Shown piece after piece: positions 3,465 through 5,203 of a stretch of 5,203 bases of DNA. The DNA is from Elusimicrobiota bacterium. GTDB lineage: Bacteria > Elusimicrobiota > Elusimicrobia > UBA1565 > UBA9628. A program made the translations under genes and the position numbers. The notes below the pieces were generated by a model. That model did no database searches. It saw only the letters and a program-made list of their open reading frames with translations, and was not told the DNA's origin. Location of the stretch: assembly GCA_023249695.1 (NCBI GenBank), contig JAHFCD010000216.1:1-5203 (forward strand), written 5' to 3'. The first letter of the stretch is position 1. Each line of letters starts with the position of its first letter.

Positions 3465-5203
3465 ATGATCCGATTCGCCCTTGGGCTGTCCGTCGTTCTC
3501 CTCGCGTCGTCCGCCTTCGCCCGCCCGGCCGTGAAGGGCCTTTCGCAAGAAGAGGCCGCGCGCCGCGCCGCCCTCGTCCGCGATCCCGAGTACGATCTCT
3601 CCCTGTCGCTCGACGGCGTCGCGGCCGAGTTCGCCGGGCATCAGGTCATCCGCTTCACGCTCGCGGCCCCGGCCGACGACTTGACGGTCGATTTCACCGG
3701 CGGCACGATCTCGCGCCTGGTCGTCAACGGCGCGGCCGTCGCGCCCTCCACCTCGGGCCTGTTCTTCGAGCTTCCGAAGGCGAACCTGCGCGCGGGAGAC
3801 AACGTCGTGGCCGTCGATTACACGCATCCCTACAGCGGCGACGGAGCGGGCCTCTACCGCTTCAAGGATCCCGAGGACGGGCGCGTGTACGTCTACTCGA
3901 ATTTCGAGCCCTACGACGCGAACAAGATGTTCCCGGCCTTCGATCAGCCCGACCTGAAGGCGACCTATCAGCTGACCGTGGACGCGCCGGCGGACTGGAC
4001 CGTCGTCTCCGCCGCGGCGGAGGAGAAGGTCGTCGGCGCGGGTCCGCGGCGGACCTGGACGTTCGGCAAGACCCCGAAGATGAGCGCGTATGTGTTCTCG
4101 GTGCACGCGGGGCCCTTCCACGTCTGGAGCTCGACGGCGGGCGCCGTGCCGCTGCGGCTGTTCGCGCGCGAGTCCCTGGCGAAGTACATCCTCGCCGCGG
4201 AATGGCTCGAGATCACGCGCCAGGGGCTGGGCTTTTACGGGAGCTATTTCGACCTCCCGTATCCGTTCAAAAAATACGACCAGCTCATCGTGCCCGACTT
4301 CAACGCGGGCGCGATGGAGAACGTCGGCGCGGTGACCTTCTCGGAGCGCTACGTGTTCCGGTCCACGCCCACGCTCGAGGATCGCGAGGACATGTCGGGC
4401 ACGATCCTGCACGAGATGGCGCATATGTGGTTCGGCGACCTCGTCACGATGAAGTGGTGGAACGGCCTCTGGCTCAACGAGAGCTTCGCGACCTACATGG
4501 CATCCCTCGCGACGGGAGAGGCCACGCGCTACCGCCGCTCCTGGATCACCTTCTTTTCGCAGGAGAAGCTGTGGGCGTACGACACCGACCAGCGCGAGAC
4601 CACGCATCCGATCGAGGGCGACGTGCCGGACACGGAGCAGGCCTTCGCGAACTTCGACGGGATCACCTACGGCAAGGGCGCGTCCGCGCTCAAGCAGCTC
4701 GCGTACTTCCTCGGCCCCGATAAATTTCGCGAAGGCGTTCGCCGTTATCTGAAGGACTATGCTTACGCGTCGGCCGCAGAAAAGGACTTCTTCGGCGCCA
4801 TGTCCAAGGCCTCCGGCTCCGGCCTCGACGGCTGGACCCGCGAATGGCTCGAGACGACCGGCGTGAACGGGGTGCGCGCCGACCATCTGTGCGTCGAGGG
4901 GAAGATCGCGGCGTTCGCGCTCGTGCAGTCGTCGAGCAACGGAGTGCTCCGCTCGCACCGGTCGGCCGTCGCGCTTTACTACAAGGATAAGCAGGGCGCG
5001 CTCGAGGCGGTTCCGCCCGTCTCCGTCGCCTACTCCGGCGCCCGGACCGAGGTGCCCGCTTTGGTCGGCCGCCCCTGCCCCGACCTCGTCTACCCGAACC
5101 ACGGCGACGAGGATTACGCCAAGGTCGAGCTCAACGCGCGCTCGCTGTTCGTCGTCAAGGCCGGTCTGTCGAGGATCCAGGACCCGCTCGCGCGGATGAT
5201 GCT
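3465..5203 (+). CDS. M1-family aminopeptidase (PepN-like), exported, 3' end missing
   Basis: This zinc metallopeptidase should remove N-terminal residues from peptides. The window holds 579 codons; the usual length is about 850, so the C-terminal helical domain is cut by the right edge. Residues 1-19 form a Sec signal peptide (MIRF, a hydrophobic core, then AFA before R20). Export to the periplasm or outside is therefore likely, unlike cytosolic E. coli PepN. A beta-rich N-terminal domain (about 38-225) contains YVYSNFEPYDANKMFPAFDQPD. The catalytic domain has GAMEN at 282-286, HEMAH at 316-320 and WLNES with E339 (HExxH-x18-E zinc site). Y402 in DGITYGKGA is expected to stabilise the transition state. 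All key residues are present. The frame starts 10 bases after the SUI1 stop, with a TANNNT box six bases before the ATG and no Shine-Dalgarno. The start is confirmed by the signal peptide. It is the best-identified gene here. Confidence 0.93.
   Translation, partial: MIRFALGLSVVLLASSAFARPAVKGLSQEEAARRAALVRDPEYDLSLSLDGVAAEFAGHQVIRFTLAAPADDLTVDFTGGTISRLVVNGAAVAPSTSGLFFELPKANLRAGDNVVAVDYTHPYSGDGAGLYRFKDPEDGRVYVYSNFEPYDANKMFPAFDQPDLKATYQLTVDAPADWTVVSAAAEEKVVGAGPRRTWTFGKTPKMSAYVFSVHAGPFHVWSSTAGAVPLRLFARESLAKYILAAEWLEITRQGLGFYGSYFDLPYPFKKYDQLIVPDFNAGAMENVGAVTFSERYVFRSTPTLEDREDMSGTILHEMAHMWFGDLVTMKWWNGLWLNESFATYMASLATGEATRYRRSWITFFSQEKLWAYDTDQRETTHPIEGDVPDTEQAFANFDGITYGKGASALKQLAYFLGPDKFREGVRRYLKDYAYASAAEKDFFGAMSKASGSGLDGWTREWLETTGVNGVRADHLCVEGKIAAFALVQSSSNGVLRSHRSAVALYYKDKQGALEAVPPVSVAYSGARTEVPALVGRPCPDLVYPNHGDEDYAKVELNARSLFVVKAGLSRIQDPLARMM

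Noticed and set aside
2961..5102. 713-codon minus-strand open frame opposite the hydrolase, SUI1 and M1 genes
   Set aside because: Its length is striking, but it spans three recognisable genes on the other strand, contains no domain I recognise and has a shadow-like composition. High third-position GC commonly opens the antisense frame.

Overview
The window is high-GC DNA, by eye well above 60% G+C, and densely coded in genes of bacterial type. No taxonomic marker is present, so I do not name a phylum. An Sec-type signal peptide on a peptidase, a bacterial SUI1/YciH protein and a bacterial-type adenine deaminase are all consistent with a free-living, probably Gram-negative, environmental bacterium. 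I see no mobile element, CRISPR array, rRNA or tRNA.

Layout from left to right. (1) The 3' part of a putative esterase of the alpha/beta-hydrolase fold ends at 518. (2) Bases 519-1044 form an unusually long non-coding stretch for such a compact region. It holds small hairpins, a 14-bp palindrome, a good sigma70-type promoter (TTGACG-N16-TATACT), an RNA with several possible long-range pairings, and a strong intrinsic terminator. (3) A 50-codon gene of unknown function (1045-1197, GTG start) follows. It is preceded by a 13-base perfect complement of the canonical 3' end of 16S rRNA and followed by a 13-bp terminator hairpin. (4) On the minus strand, convergent with the small gene, lies an adenine deaminase (1255-2265). 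(5) Divergent from it, separated by 75 bases, is an apparent plus-strand operon: an alpha/beta hydrolase (2341-3156) that overlaps a SUI1/eIF1-family gene (3153-3455) by an ATGA. (6) Ten bases after that stop codon begins an exported M1-family aminopeptidase (from 3465), which runs off the right edge.

The genes do not form one obvious pathway. Adenine deaminase belongs to purine salvage, the M1 enzyme to peptide breakdown outside the cytoplasm, SUI1/YciH to translation initiation, and the two hydrolases have unassigned substrates. What links them is their start signals. Three genes (adenine deaminase, alpha/beta hydrolase, M1 peptidase) lack a convincing Shine-Dalgarno sequence and have a TANNNT box exactly six bases before the start codon. 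This is the geometry expected of leaderless mRNAs. The small unknown gene has the opposite: a maximal Shine-Dalgarno at the end of a long structured leader. The most unusual part of the window is therefore 720-1240, a possible structured regulatory RNA or attenuator controlling (or lying beside) an unrecognised small basic protein.
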